A DNA stretch of 64,000 nt from Halomonas sp. SSL-5 (GCF_030708455.1 NZ_JAUYWF010000005.1:124001-188000); one strand, 5' to 3'. Shown: positions 10,269 through 18,683, counted from the first letter of the stretch. The notes: generated by a model from the sequence alone, not told the origin. Numbers and translations: made by a program.

Positions 10269-10319
10269 CGCATCACGCCGGCCATCATGGCCGGCGTGGT
10301 GCGTTCCGGTGCCCCGGAA
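10269..10319. terminator. Bidirectional hairpins between rph and crc
   Basis: A 16-bp stem (10269-10284 with 10288-10303, one G-T pair) with loop TCA is followed directly by a 6-bp TTCCGG/CCGGAA hairpin (10304-10319). It lies between two convergent genes, so it probably stops transcription from both sides, though it lacks a clear U-run. Confidence 0.65.
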
Positions 10320-10336
10320 CGGCGACGGAGGGAGGC

Positions 10337-11104
10337 TCAGAGCGGCAGGTCGTACTCGACGATCAGCGGCGCGAACTCCGAGAAGGTGGCGTCGTAGTCG
10401 ATCCAGGCATCCACCACGTGGCGGCGGAAGTTGGGTCCCACCACCTGGTAGTCGATGCGCCAGCCCTCCTGGCGGGAGCGCGGCACCTCCTGGTCGAGCT
10501 TGGGCCACCAGGTGTACTCACCGGCGTCGCGGTTGATCTCGCGGAAGGTATCGATGAAGCCGGTGGGGCCGAATACCTGATCCATCCAGGCGCGCTCCTC
10601 GGGGGTGAAGCCGGGGGTCTCCTGGTTGTCGGCCCAGTTCTCCAGGTCGATGGTCTTGTGGGCGATGTGCCAGGTGCCGCAGATGATGTACTCGCGGCGC
10701 TTGCGGGCCATCTTGCTCAGGTACTCCTGGTACTGGGCCATGAAGGACTGCTTGGCGGCCGGGTCGCTGCCGTCGGGCATCAGGAAGCTGGCGATGCTGA
10801 ATCGATCGTAGTCGGCCTGCAGGAAGCGTGCCTCGTGGTCGCACTGGGGGAAGCCCAGCCCGTACATGATCGCCTTGGGAATCTTCCGGCAGTAGAGCCC
10901 CACACCGGAGAAGCCGTCCTGCTCGGCGTCGAGGAAGTAGCCCTCGTAGCCCTCCGGATAGAGGATGCTGTCGTCCAGCTCGAAGCTCTTGGCCTTGAGA
11001 TTCTGGACACAGACGACATCGGCGTCCTGGCCGGCCAGCCAGTCGAGAAAGCCTCGCCCGACGGCCTCGCGGATGCCGTTGACGTTGATGGTTGCTATTT
11101 TCAT
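10337..11104 (-). CDS. crc: Crc-like protein (ExoIII fold, catalytic residues lost)
   Basis: A 255-residue protein of the exonuclease III/EEP fold (INVNGIREAV, GVGLYCRKIPKA, KRREYIICG, WRIDYQV). The catalytic residues of ExoIII are replaced. The metal-binding Glu of the LQE motif is N35 (CVQNLK), the Asp/Asn of GDxN are T144 and H146 (CGTWHIAHK), and the terminal DH pair is E243-F244 (SEFAPL). Pseudomonas Crc, the catabolite-repression partner of Hfq, shows the same loss of activity and closely similar segments. The location between rph and pyrE is also the Pseudomonas crc position. The role here (Hfq-dependent translational repression) is inferred. An in-frame upstream extension to 11212 would overlap pyrE and is rejected. 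Confidence 0.85.
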   Translation of the reverse strand: MKIATINVNGIREAVGRGFLDWLAGQDADVVCVQNLKAKSFELDDSILYPEGYEGYFLDAEQDGFSGVGLYCRKIPKAIMYGLGFPQCDHEARFLQADYDRFSIASFLMPDGSDPAAKQSFMAQYQEYLSKMARKRREYIICGTWHIAHKTIDLENWADNQETPGFTPEERAWMDQVFGPTGFIDTFREINRDAGEYTWWPKLDQEVPRSRQEGWRIDYQVVGPNFRRHVVDAWIDYDATFSEFAPLIVEYDLPL

Positions 11105-11210
11105 ACGTGGTCCCTTTACCGTCGCGCGTGTATGATACCCGACGTTACGACGTTTGGGTAAATGGCCAAGGCCAATAAACGTGATAGGAGGCCCCGTGGC
11201 GGATCGACGC

Positions 11211-11885
11211 ATGCAGCCCTACCAGCGTGAGTTCATCGAGTTTGCCATCGAACAGGGCGTGCTGCGTTTCGGCGAGTTCACTCTCAAGTCCGGGCGCGTC
11301 AGCCCCTACTTCTTCAATGCCGGGCTGTTTCGCACCGGCGGCGCCCTGGCCCGCCTGGGGCGCTTCTATGCCCGGGCCATCGCCGAGCGCGCCCCGCAGT
11401 TCGACGTGCTCTTCGGGCCGGCCTACAAGGGCATTCCCCTGGCCACCACCACCGCCGTGGCGCTGGCCGACCACCACGGCCGCGACCTGCCCTACGCCTT
11501 CAACCGTAAGGAGGCCAAGGCCCACGGCGAAGGCGGCACCATCGTCGGTGCGGAGCTTGCCGGAGACATCCTGATCGTCGATGACGTGATCACCGCGGGC
11601 ACCGCCATCCGTGAGGTGATGACGCTGATCGAGGGGGCCGGTGCCCGCGCCGCGGGGGTGGTGATCGCCCTGGATCGCCAGGAGCGCGGCAGCGCCGAGG
11701 TCGAAGGCCAGGCCCGCAGCGCCATCCAGGAGGTCGAGGCGCGCTACGCCATGCCGGTGGTGAGCATCGTGACGCTGGACATGGTCCTGGCCTATCTTGA
11801 AGAGCACGCCGGCGATTCGCTGCGTGGCCACGCCGCCGCCATTCGCGACTATCGCGCCCGCTATGGCGTTTCCTCCGCGACATGA
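11211..11885 (+). CDS. pyrE: Orotate phosphoribosyltransferase
   Basis: A 224-residue enzyme converting orotate and PRPP to OMP in pyrimidine synthesis. It shows [45 protein letters not shown] and the PRPP loop [13 protein letters not shown]. The ATG at 11211 matches the E. coli N-terminus (M-x-PYQRxFIEF). However, an AGGAGG at 11186-11191 sits only 4 nt before an in-frame GTG at 11196, which would add five residues (VADRR), so the true start may be 11196. It is divergent from crc. Confidence 0.97.
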   Translation: MQPYQREFIEFAIEQGVLRFGEFTLKSGRVSPYFFNAGLFRTGGALARLGRFYARAIAERAPQFDVLFGPAYKGIPLATTTAVALADHHGRDLPYAFNRKEAKAHGEGGTIVGAELAGDILIVDDVITAGTAIREVMTLIEGAGARAAGVVIALDRQERGSAEVEGQARSAIQEVEARYAMPVVSIVTLDMVLAYLEEHAGDSLRGHAAAIRDYRARYGVSSAT

Positions 11886-11903
11886 TGGCAGTTTGCGCTA
11901 AGC

Positions 11904-11933
11904 TGTACAGGAATGGTACATGTTGTGTATAAA
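11904..11933 (+). promoter_or_regulatory. Promoter/operator region of the YfaZ-like gene
   Basis: The 69-nt gap after pyrE contains a TGTAC-N7-GTACA dyad (11904-11920) and a TATAAA hexamer (11928-11933), followed by GGAGGG and the ATG at 11955. This AT-richer patch looks like an independent regulated promoter; no convincing -35 was found. Confidence 0.35.
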
Positions 11934-11954
11934 GTACAAGACATGGAGGGCGTG

Positions 11955-12503
11955 ATGAGATCGATACAGATGCTGCTGGCGGGCCTGGTGCTGCTGGGCG
12001 GCGCCGCCCAGGCCGCCAGCCTGGACCTCAACCTGGGGTCGGATGCCGTACAGTTCGAGGCGTCCGGCGAGCTGGTGGAGGGCATTCAGCTCGGCGGCGG
12101 CGTGGTGGACAGCGAATACCGCGAGGACGCCACCGTCTATCACGCCCAGCTGATGGGCAGCCAGCACACCTCGCGTCGCGAGATGGGCGTCGGTGCCCGC
12201 TGGTCCCAGTATGACACCGACGTCGGCGATGGCGGCGGCCTGGGCCTCGGTGGCTACGGCTACGTCTACCTGCCCAACCTGCCGGCGGTCTCGCTGGGCG
12301 GCTACGGCTTCTATACCCCCGATGCCGTGACCACCAGCGAGCTGGAGGAGGGCTATGAGGTCGGCCTGCGTGCCCGCTACGCCTTTACCCCCAACGTCGA
12401 TGGCTACCTGGGTGTGCGCCAGCTGGATGCCGATTTCGAGGACGAGCGTGGCAGTCGCACTTTGGATCGCGGCGCCCAAGTCGGCGTTCGCCTGCGCTTC
12501 TGA
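11955..12503 (+). CDS. YfaZ-type outer-membrane beta-barrel protein
   Basis: A 182-residue secreted protein. Residues 1-20 form a signal peptide (MRSIQMLLAGLVLLGGAAQA, cleavage after AQA). The remainder is built of alternating short strands rich in Gly and aromatic residues (LGGYGYVYLPNLPAVSLGGY) and ends in GAQVGVRLRF. The terminal Phe is typical of BAM-assembled beta-barrels. It resembles the YfaZ family, whose function is not established. A GGAGGG precedes the ATG. It is followed by a strong terminator before trmL. Confidence 0.75.
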   Translation: MRSIQMLLAGLVLLGGAAQAASLDLNLGSDAVQFEASGELVEGIQLGGGVVDSEYREDATVYHAQLMGSQHTSRREMGVGARWSQYDTDVGDGGGLGLGGYGYVYLPNLPAVSLGGYGFYTPDAVTTSELEEGYEVGLRARYAFTPNVDGYLGVRQLDADFEDERGSRTLDRGAQVGVRLRF

Positions 12504-12537
12504 GCGTTCTCCCGGGTTTGCTCCCAGGCCGATGATC

Positions 12538-12560
12538 GCGGGCCCCGTCACGGGGCCCGC
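12538..12560 (+). terminator. Hairpin after YfaZ-like gene
   Basis: A perfect 10-bp all-GC stem with loop TCA (12538-12547 and 12551-12560) lies 35 nt after the stop codon and 34 nt before trmL. There is no T-run, so termination strength is uncertain. Confidence 0.55.
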
Positions 12561-12593
12561 CTGCGTTCCACCGGGCCCCACTGCGGATAAGCC

Positions 12594-13085
12594 ATGCTCG
12601 ATGTCGTCCTCTACCAGCCCGAGATCCCGCCCAATACCGGCAACCTGATCCGGCTGTGCGCCAACACCGGATTTCGCCTGCACCTGATCGAACCACTGGG
12701 CTTCGAGCTCGACGACAGGCGGCTGCGCCGCGCCGGCCTCGACTATCACGAGTGGGCGGCGCTGCGCGTGCACCGCGACTGGCCGGCCTACCTCGAGGCG
12801 GCCAGGCCCCGGCGCGTCTTCGCGGTATCGACCCGCGGGCGCACCGGTTATCATGAGCCTAGCTACCGGGCCGGCGACGCCCTGGTGTTCGGCCCCGAGA
12901 CCCGCGGCCTGCCCCAGGCGCTGCTCGAGGCCCTGCCCGAGGCGCAGCGGCTGCGCATTCCCATGCGCGAGGAGAGTCGCAGCCTCAATCTCTCCAACGC
13001 CTGTGCGGTGCTGGTCTATGAGGCCTGGCGGCAGCTGGACTTCGCCGGCGCCGCCGTGGTGGATGCCGCGAGGCCCCCCCGATGA
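12594..13085 (+). CDS. trmL: tRNA (cytidine(34)-2'-O)-methyltransferase
   Basis: A 163-residue SPOUT methyltransferase that 2'-O-methylates the wobble base of tRNA-Leu isoacceptors. It has the family start [19 protein letters not shown], then [11 protein letters not shown] and the SAM-knot motif [19 protein letters not shown]. Its stop codon overlaps the rep start as ATGA, so the two genes are probably translationally coupled. Confidence 0.96.
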   Translation: MLDVVLYQPEIPPNTGNLIRLCANTGFRLHLIEPLGFELDDRRLRRAGLDYHEWAALRVHRDWPAYLEAARPRRVFAVSTRGRTGYHEPSYRAGDALVFGPETRGLPQALLEALPEAQRLRIPMREESRSLNLSNACAVLVYEAWRQLDFAGAAVVDAARPPR

Positions 13086-15184
13086 CCCTTCCAACCCCTC
13101 CTCCCAGGACCATCCAGCAGCGTCTCGCCGGCTTGAACCCCCGCCAGCAGGAGGCCGTGCGTTACATCGACGGGCCCTGCCTGGTGCTGGCCGGGGCCGG
13201 TTCGGGCAAGACCAGCGTGATCACCACCAAGATCGCCTACCTGGTGCAGGTATGTGGCATGAGTGCCCGGCGCATCGCCGCGGTGACCTTCACCAACAAG
13301 GCCGCCCGGGAGATGAAGGAGCGCGTGGGCAGCATGCTCAAGGGCAAGGAGGGGCACGGGCTGACCGTCTCCACCTTCCACACCCTGGGGCTCAATATCA
13401 TCCGCCGCGAGCTCAAGGCGCTGGGCTATCGCCCCGGCTTCTCGCTGTTCGACCCCGAGGACGCCAAGGCGCTGCTGCGCGATCTGATGCACAAGGATGC
13501 CCAGGTCGATGCCGACCAGATCAACGCCGTGCAGCACCGCATCTCCGAGTGGAAGAACGACCTGGTGCTGCCGGGCCAGGCGATGTCCCATGCCGCCGAC
13601 GAGGACGAGCTGTTCGCCGCCCGGGTCTATGAGGCCTACAACCGCCATCTGAAGGCCTACAACGCGGTGGATTTCGACGACCTGATCCTGCTGCCGGTGG
13701 TGCTGCTGCGCGACGATCCCGAGGCCCTGGCGCGCTGGCGCAAGCGCATCCACTACATGCTGGTGGACGAGTATCAGGACACCAACGTCAGCCAGTACCA
13801 GCTGGTCAAGCTGCTGATGGGGGAGCGCAAGACCTTCACCGTGGTGGGCGACGACGACCAGTCGATCTACGCCTGGCGCGGGGCGCGCCCCGAGAACCTG
13901 GTGACCCTGGGCGAGGACTTCCCGCGCCTGGACGTCATCAAGCTGGAGCAGAACTACCGCTCCACCGGCACCATCCTGCGCGCCGCCAATACCCTGATCG
14001 GTAACAACCCCCACGTCTACGAGAAGACCCTGTGGTCGGACATGGGCGACGGGGCGCCGATCCGCGTGGTGGTCAACCGCCACGAGGAGGCCGAGGCGGA
14101 CCGCGTGGCCAGCGAGATCCTCACCCGGCGCATCAAGGAGCGTGCCGAGTGGCGCGACTTCGCGGTGCTCTACCGCGGCAACTTCCAGGCCCGGCTGCTG
14201 GAGCTCAAGCTGCAGCACTACCAGATCCCCTACAAGCTCTCCGGCGGCACCTCCTTCTTTTCGCGCAACGAGATCAAGGACGCCATGGCCTACCTGCGGC
14301 TGCTGATCAATCCGGCCGACGACAACGCCTTCCTGCGCATCGTCAACGTGCCGCGTCGCGAGATCGGTCCCAGCACCCTGGAGAAGTTGGCCAACTATGC
14401 CAACGACCAGGCCACCGGGCGCTCGATCTCGCTGTTTGCCGCCTGCCACGAGCTGGGCCTGGCCGAGCAGCTGCCGGTCCGGGCGGTCGAGCGGCTGGGC
14501 AGGTTCACCCACTTCATCGACGGGGTACGCCGGCGCATGGATGGTGGCGATGCCATCGCCGCCATCCGCGACATGCTGCGCGAGATGGACTACGAGGCGT
14601 GGCTCTACCAGAACGCCAGTGCCCCGACCATCGCCGAGCGGCGCATGGCCAACGTCTGGATCCTGATCGATCAGCTGGAGAAATCGATGCAGGCCTCTCC
14701 GGAGGATGAGGGGCCGGACGAGAGCACGGCCTCCGAGGAGACCGAGACCGACAGCGTGGAGGCGGCCATCTCGCGGCTGGTGCTGCGCGATATCCTCGAG
14801 CAGCAGGCCGAGGAGGATGACTCCGACCGTGTCCAGCTACTGACCATGCACGCCTCCAAGGGGCTCGAGTTCCCGCATGTCTACCTGATGGGGCTGGAGG
14901 AGGAGCTGCTGCCCCATCGCAACGCCGTGGAGGCGGGCACGGTGGAGGAGGAGCGCCGCCTGGCCTACGTGGGCATCACCCGGGCGCGGCGCACCCTGAC
15001 CCTGACCCTGGCCCGCCAGCGCAAGACCTATGGCGAGCTGATGGACTGTGCGCCGAGCCGCTTCCTGGACGAGCTGCCCGAGGCGGACCTGGAGTGGGAG
15101 GGGCGCCCTGACCGCGAGGACCCGGAGAAGAAGCAGGCCCGCGGCCAGGATGCCATCGCCGGGTTGCGCTCTCTGTTGGGCTGA
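13082..15184 (+). CDS. rep: ATP-dependent DNA helicase Rep
   Basis: A 700-residue superfamily 1A helicase that clears protein roadblocks ahead of the replisome. Motifs in order: Q-motif LNPRQQEAV, Walker A AGAGSGKT (residues 37-44), [14 protein letters not shown], the DEYQDTN box, [21 protein letters not shown], and [13 protein letters not shown]. The overall match to E. coli Rep is close ([24 protein letters not shown]), distinguishing it from UvrD. An acidic insertion rich in Glu/Thr lies near residue 540-560. A 19-nt unit spanning the stop codon is tandemly duplicated just downstream. Confidence 0.97.
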   Translation: MTLPTPPPRTIQQRLAGLNPRQQEAVRYIDGPCLVLAGAGSGKTSVITTKIAYLVQVCGMSARRIAAVTFTNKAAREMKERVGSMLKGKEGHGLTVSTFHTLGLNIIRRELKALGYRPGFSLFDPEDAKALLRDLMHKDAQVDADQINAVQHRISEWKNDLVLPGQAMSHAADEDELFAARVYEAYNRHLKAYNAVDFDDLILLPVVLLRDDPEALARWRKRIHYMLVDEYQDTNVSQYQLVKLLMGERKTFTVVGDDDQSIYAWRGARPENLVTLGEDFPRLDVIKLEQNYRSTGTILRAANTLIGNNPHVYEKTLWSDMGDGAPIRVVVNRHEEAEADRVASEILTRRIKERAEWRDFAVLYRGNFQARLLELKLQHYQIPYKLSGGTSFFSRNEIKDAMAYLRLLINPADDNAFLRIVNVPRREIGPSTLEKLANYANDQATGRSISLFAACHELGLAEQLPVRAVERLGRFTHFIDGVRRRMDGGDAIAAIRDMLREMDYEAWLYQNASAPTIAERRMANVWILIDQLEKSMQASPEDEGPDESTASEETETDSVEAAISRLVLRDILEQQAEEDDSDRVQLLTMHASKGLEFPHVYLMGLEEELLPHRNAVEAGTVEEERRLAYVGITRARRTLTLTLARQRKTYGELMDCAPSRFLDELPEADLEWEGRPDREDPEKKQARGQDAIAGLRSLLG

Positions 15185-15205
15185 GGGCTCTCTGTTGGGC
15201 TGAAG
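15168..15205 (+). repeat. 19-nt tandem duplication across the rep stop codon
   Basis: Two adjacent 19-nt units (15168-15186 and 15187-15205), each containing CTCTCTGTTGGGCTGA, differ at one position. The first includes the final rep codons and its TGA stop; the second repeats the same stop context. This looks like a small replication-slippage duplication with no coding effect. Confidence 0.8.
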
Positions 15206-15305
15206 GCTCTTTATCAGCCGAGGGCTTCCGGCTGAATCAGGCAGCAGACGCCTTATCGGGCCTAGCCGTGGTGTGTGCCAGGCGTCATTCCGAATCCTTC
15301 CTGCC

Positions 15306-15343
15306 AAAGCCAGCGGGGCGCCCGAAGGCGCCCCGCTGGCTTT
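15306..15343. terminator. Bidirectional intrinsic terminator, rep / cytochrome c
   Basis: A perfect 17-bp stem (15306-15322 with 15327-15343) closed by a CGAA tetraloop has AAA on one side and TTT on the other. It therefore reads as a terminator for rep on the plus strand and for the convergent cytochrome gene on the minus strand. Confidence 0.85.
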
Positions 15344-15358
15344 GCCGTGGCCGGGTGA

Positions 15359-16225
15359 TTACTGCACCGGCTCGACCAGGTAGTCGGTGGCGGCCTTCAC
15401 CTCGTCATCGGAGAGGTTGGGGTTGCCGCCCTTGGCGGGCATGGCGTTGAAGCCATTGATGGAGTGGTCATAGAGGGTCTCGATGCCTTGCTCCAGGCGC
15501 GCGCTCCACTGGTCGGCTTCGCCGCGAATCGGTGCACCGGCGGCGCCCGTCATGTGGCAGGCCATGCAGATCTGATTGTAGATCGCCTCGCCGTCGATGC
15601 CGGCGTGGGCCGGCGCATCGCCGCCCGCGGCCTCTTCTGCCGCTGCTTCCTGGCTCGCGGGGGCGCTCTGCTCTGCGGCTGCCGAGGCGCTCTCTTCTGC
15701 AGCGGTTTCGTCGGAAGCGGCCGCCTCCTCGGGTGAGGCGTCAGCCGCGGCCTCGTCACCACCGCCCAGTTCGGGAACCTCCATCACCGGCTCGACCATG
15801 TAGGCGGTAGCGGCCTCCATCTCGGCATCGGAGAGGTTGGGGTTGCCGCCACGCGCCGGCATGGCGTTGAAGCCATTGATGGAGTGATCCAGCAGGGTGG
15901 CGAAGCCTTGCTCCACGCGATCTGCCCAGGCGGCCTCGTCACCGCGGATCGGTGCGCCGGCGGCACCTGTCTCGTGACAGGCCATGCAGACATTGTTATA
16001 GATGCCCTCGCCGTCGATATCGCCACCGCTGGAGGCACTGCTGCTACCACCGCTGGCGGCGGCCATGGTGCCGCAATCCTCGCCCTGCACGCAGAGCTCG
16101 CCTACCGGCTTAAGGCGCTCGGCGATGGCTTCGCGCTCGGCGTCGTCCTGCGCCAGGGCAATGCCGGCGCCGGCGGTCAGGCCCAGGGTGGCCAGACACC
16201 CCATGATCAGCTTGCTGGATTTCAC
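15359..16225 (-). CDS. Diheme c5-type cytochrome, internally duplicated
   Basis: A 288-residue exported cytochrome. A GTG start at 16225 with an upstream AGAGG gives a signal peptide ending near ALAQDD. The N-terminal KPVGELCVQGEDCG resembles cytochrome c5. Two nearly identical heme domains follow at an exact 140-residue period: CMACH at 80-84 and 220-224, with DHSINGFNAMPA containing likely axial Met ligands M122 and M262. Between them, residues 155-205 form an Ala/Glu/Ser-rich acidic linker. Most c5 proteins have one heme, so this is a tandem-domain version, probably a periplasmic electron shuttle to a terminal oxidase or reductase. It is convergent with rep. Confidence 0.9.
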   Translation of the reverse strand: MKSSKLIMGCLATLGLTAGAGIALAQDDAEREAIAERLKPVGELCVQGEDCGTMAAASGGSSSASSGGDIDGEGIYNNVCMACHETGAAGAPIRGDEAAWADRVEQGFATLLDHSINGFNAMPARGGNPNLSDAEMEAATAYMVEPVMEVPELGGGDEAAADASPEEAAASDETAAEESASAAAEQSAPASQEAAAEEAAGGDAPAHAGIDGEAIYNQICMACHMTGAAGAPIRGEADQWSARLEQGIETLYDHSINGFNAMPAKGGNPNLSDDEVKAATDYLVEPVQ

Positions 16226-16323
16226 TCTCACCACCTCTTCACGGTCCTGTAGGAAGTTGTTCGTGGCAGCGCCCGGCGGAAACGGTGTCGGCAACGCAGC
16301 CGAGGGAGATGCCATCATGCAGT

Positions 16324-16362
16324 CGTTGCCGACAGTATACCGGCAACCCCGGCGCCAGGAAA
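16324..16362 (-). promoter_or_regulatory. Candidate promoter with dyad upstream of diheme cytochrome
   Basis: In the 249-nt gap between the cytochrome start and tRNA-Arg, a perfect 7-bp inverted repeat GTTGCCG-N9-CGGCAAC (16324-16347 region) encloses a minus-strand TATACT (16334-16339). A weak TTTCCT lies 17 nt upstream. This may be an operator overlapping the -10 element. The rest of the gap shows nothing recognisable. Confidence 0.35.
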
Positions 16363-16474
16363 ATGGCGCGGCCCCTGCCGTTGGGATGAGAGGGAGGCCA
16401 CCACGGCGCCTCGCGCTGGACAGTGACAGGCCTGGCGGTTAGGATGTCGTCCGCTCGGCGCCATGCTGGGTGAT

Positions 16475-16551
16475 GCGCCCGTAGCTCAGTTGGATAGAGT
16501 ATCGGCCTCCGAAGCCGAGGGTCGCAGGTTCGAATCCTGCCGGGCGCGCCA
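16475..16551 (+). tRNA. tRNA-Arg (anticodon CCG)
   Basis: A 77-nt gene with encoded CCA. The acceptor stem GCGCCCG pairs with CGGGCGC, the D arm contains AGCTCAGTTGGATAGAG, the anticodon loop is CTCCGAA (anticodon CCG, reading CGG codons), and the T arm contains GGTTCGAATCC. It is followed at once by a strong terminator, so it is probably a monocistronic unit. No duplicate of the tRNA 3' end was seen, so there is no sign of an integrated element here. Confidence 0.97.
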
Positions 16552-16562
16552 CGAATACCGCA

Positions 16563-16594
16563 GGGCCCGGGGAGATCTCTCCCCGGGCCCTTTT
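16563..16594 (+). terminator. Intrinsic terminator of tRNA-Arg
   Basis: A perfect 28-nt palindrome (16563-16590; GGGCCCGGGGAGA and its complement) is followed directly by TTTT, 11 nt after the tRNA CCA end. Confidence 0.9.
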
Positions 16595-16620
16595 GCATGC
16601 GTGGCGTTGCTGATATTGCA

Positions 16621-16634
16621 TTGATACAAGTCAA
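16621..16634 (+). promoter_or_regulatory. FNR/ANR-type box 1 upstream of HPP gene
   Basis: TTGATACAAGTCAA matches the FNR/ANR consensus TTGAT-N4-ATCAA at nine of ten defined positions. It lies 50 nt upstream of a second box of identical form in an unusually AT-rich leader. Confidence 0.6.
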
Positions 16635-16670
16635 TCAATGATGTGTAACATGTTGGCGAGTCATGAAGGC

Positions 16671-16684
16671 TTGATGTCCGTCAA
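16671..16684 (+). promoter_or_regulatory. FNR/ANR-type box 2 upstream of HPP gene
   Basis: TTGATGTCCGTCAA again has the form TTGAT-N4-GTCAA. It is followed after 16 nt by an AT tract (TATAAAAAATATTG, 16701-16714) that can supply a -10 element, which would place this box near the class II position about -41 from the start site. The HPP start codon is at 16776. Confidence 0.6.
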
Positions 16685-16775
16685 AAACCATTCATGTTGT
16701 TATAAAAAATATTGTCTTTTATATCGTCCTATGTATTGGCAGACTGCTCTGCTCACTCTCCACGATTCAGGGACG

Positions 16776-17303
16776 ATGAAGACCTATCTGGGAAAGATGC
16801 GCGGCGAGCGCCTGCAACGCGAGACCCCCGATCTCGGTGATGCCCTCTGGTCATGGCTGGGGGCCGTGGTCGGCATGGGGGCGATCTGCTGGCTGAGTGC
16901 CCACTGGCTCTCCCAGCATCTGCTGATCGTGGCCTCCTTCGGCGCCACCTCGGTGCTGCTCTATGCGGCCCCGGAGAGCCCCTTCGCCCAGCCGCGCAAC
17001 GTGCTGCTGGGCAGCGTGCTTTCGGCGGTGGCGGGAGTCGCCTGCTTCCAGCTGCTGGGCACCACGGCGCTCGCCGTGACCCTCGCGGTATCGCTCTCCA
17101 TCCTGCTGATGCAGCTGACCCACAGCGTGCATCCGCCCGGCGCGGCCGCCGCCCTGGTGGCGGTGATCGGCGGGCCGGAGATCACCGGGCTGGGCTGGTG
17201 GTACCCGCTGATGCCCATCGGCATCGGCTGCGCCATCATGTTGGTGGTTGCCGTGCTGGTGAACAACCTGGCCCGCCATCGGCGCTATCCGCTGCACTGG
17301 TAG
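16776..17303 (+). CDS. HPP family integral membrane protein
   Basis: A 175-residue membrane protein with about four transmembrane helices and the family signature SVHPPGAAAALVAVIGG near residues 125-141. The start at 16776 (MKTYLGKMRGER) is chosen because in-frame codons further upstream translate the AT-rich promoter and lack family similarity. HPP proteins in plants and cyanobacteria have been linked to nitrite transport; most bacterial members are uncharacterised. Two FNR/ANR boxes immediately upstream suggest induction without oxygen, which fits a nitrogen-oxide role in a strain that also carries nos genes. That substrate is an inference. Confidence 0.88.
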   Translation: MKTYLGKMRGERLQRETPDLGDALWSWLGAVVGMGAICWLSAHWLSQHLLIVASFGATSVLLYAAPESPFAQPRNVLLGSVLSAVAGVACFQLLGTTALAVTLAVSLSILLMQLTHSVHPPGAAAALVAVIGGPEITGLGWWYPLMPIGIGCAIMLVVAVLVNNLARHRRYPLHW

Positions 17304-17477
17304 GGGGGCAGGAAAAGGGGGCAGGAAAAAGCGCAACTTTCTCCCCGCGAAAACGGAAAGGATCGCGGCGCGATTCATCCCCCTGGGGCTCGGTGGCACC
17401 GGGAGCCTTCTGCTATCGTCTCATACGGAATCCATGCCGCCGGCGCGCCGCCGGCGGCCCCACCGAGGAGGCAGCAG

Positions 17478-18683
17478 ATGGCGAATTCCCCCGACGCGAC
17501 CGTTCCCGCCACCATGTCGGCCATGCTGCTGACCGGGCATGGCGACGTCGACAGGCTGGTCTACCGCGACGACGTGCCGACCCCGCAACCGGGGCCCGGC
17601 GAGGTGCTGGTGCGGGTCACGGCCACCGCCAAGAACAACACCGACCGCAAGGCCCGCGAGGGGCTCTACCCGGTGAAGAAGGGCGAGGTCACCTCGTTTG
17701 CCATGGGCGGCGAGCCGACCCTGACCTTCCCGCGCATCCAGGGCGCCGACATCGCCGGCCGGGTGGTGGCGGTGGGCGAGGGAATCGACGCCGCGCGCAT
17801 CGGCGAGCGTGGCCTACTCGACTTCAACCTCTACCCGGACGCCCGCCACGACATCAACCTGACCCCGGACTACTACGGCCATGGCGCCGACGGCGGCTTC
17901 GCCGAGTATGTCGCCGTGCCCTCGGACCAGTTCCACCACGTGCCCAACCCGGAGCTCAGTGATGCCGAGCTGGCCGCCCTGGGCATGTGCTCCTACCAGA
18001 CCGCCTACCACATGATGACCTCGGCCCAGGTGAGCGCCGGGGAGCGGGTGCTGGTCAGCGGCGCCAGCGGCGGGGTGGGCACCGCGCTGATCCAGCTGTG
18101 TCGCATCGTCGGGGCGATTCCCTATGCGGTGAGCCAGCCGGAGAAGGCCGAAGCGCTCGTGGCACTGGGCGCCGAGGCGGTGATCGACCGGGGTGACCTC
18201 GACGGCTTCGCCGAGCGGGTGCTGGCGGCCACCGGCGGCGCGCCCATCGACGCGGTGATGGACCTGGTCGGCGGCGAGATGACCGACCGCTTCATCGACA
18301 CCATGATCCAGGACATGAAGGCGCGCACCACCTACCCGCGGCTCTCCATCGCCGGCGCCAGCGGCGGCAACATCTCGGAGATCCTGTGGACGCGCATCTA
18401 CCTCTACCAGGTGCAGATCTTCGGCGTCTCCCACGGCACCCGGGAGGAGGCCGAGCAGCTGATCGCCTGGATCCGCGAGGGCCGGCTGAATCCGGTGCTC
18501 CACGCCGCCTTCCCGCTCTCCGAACTGCACGCCGCCGAGCGCTACTTCGTCAGCCGCGGCAGCAACTTCCTGGGCAAGATCGTGATCGTGCCTGACAGCC
18601 AATGGGACGAGCACGGCGCCCCCTTCAGCCTGGCCGCTTCCTCTGCCAGCCAGCCCTCCTCCACCCCGGAGTCGCGCCCATGA
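17478..18683 (+). CDS. Zinc-independent MDR alcohol dehydrogenase / quinone-oxidoreductase family
   Basis: A 401-residue medium-chain dehydrogenase/reductase. The N-terminal GroES-like domain (PGPGEVLVRVTATAKNNTDRK, GADIAGRVVAVGEG) is followed by a Rossmann NAD(P) domain with SGASGGVGTALIQLC near residues 193-207. Structural zinc cysteines are not evident, so it belongs with the quinone-oxidoreductase-like branch. The stop overlaps the next start as ATGA, implying a two-gene operon with the proline-racemase-family gene and a joint catabolic step. The C-terminal Ser/Pro-rich tail of about 20 residues is poorly conserved in appearance. Confidence 0.85.
   Translation: MANSPDATVPATMSAMLLTGHGDVDRLVYRDDVPTPQPGPGEVLVRVTATAKNNTDRKAREGLYPVKKGEVTSFAMGGEPTLTFPRIQGADIAGRVVAVGEGIDAARIGERGLLDFNLYPDARHDINLTPDYYGHGADGGFAEYVAVPSDQFHHVPNPELSDAELAALGMCSYQTAYHMMTSAQVSAGERVLVSGASGGVGTALIQLCRIVGAIPYAVSQPEKAEALVALGAEAVIDRGDLDGFAERVLAATGGAPIDAVMDLVGGEMTDRFIDTMIQDMKARTTYPRLSIAGASGGNISEILWTRIYLYQVQIFGVSHGTREEAEQLIAWIREGRLNPVLHAAFPLSELHAAERYFVSRGSNFLGKIVIVPDSQWDEHGAPFSLAASSASQPSSTPESRP

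Noticed and set aside
10337..11104. Naming this gene exonuclease III (xthA)
   Set aside because: All catalytic residues are substituted and the context matches crc, so nuclease activity is unlikely.
16475..16551. tRNA-Arg as an integration site of a genomic island
   Set aside because: No integrase nearby, no repeat of the tRNA 3' end in the window, and neighbouring genes look chromosomal. The AT-rich stretch after it is explained as a promoter region.
16638..16775. Extension of the HPP protein to an upstream ATG at 16638
   Set aside because: The added residues translate the AT-rich promoter including FNR/ANR box 2 and show no family similarity.
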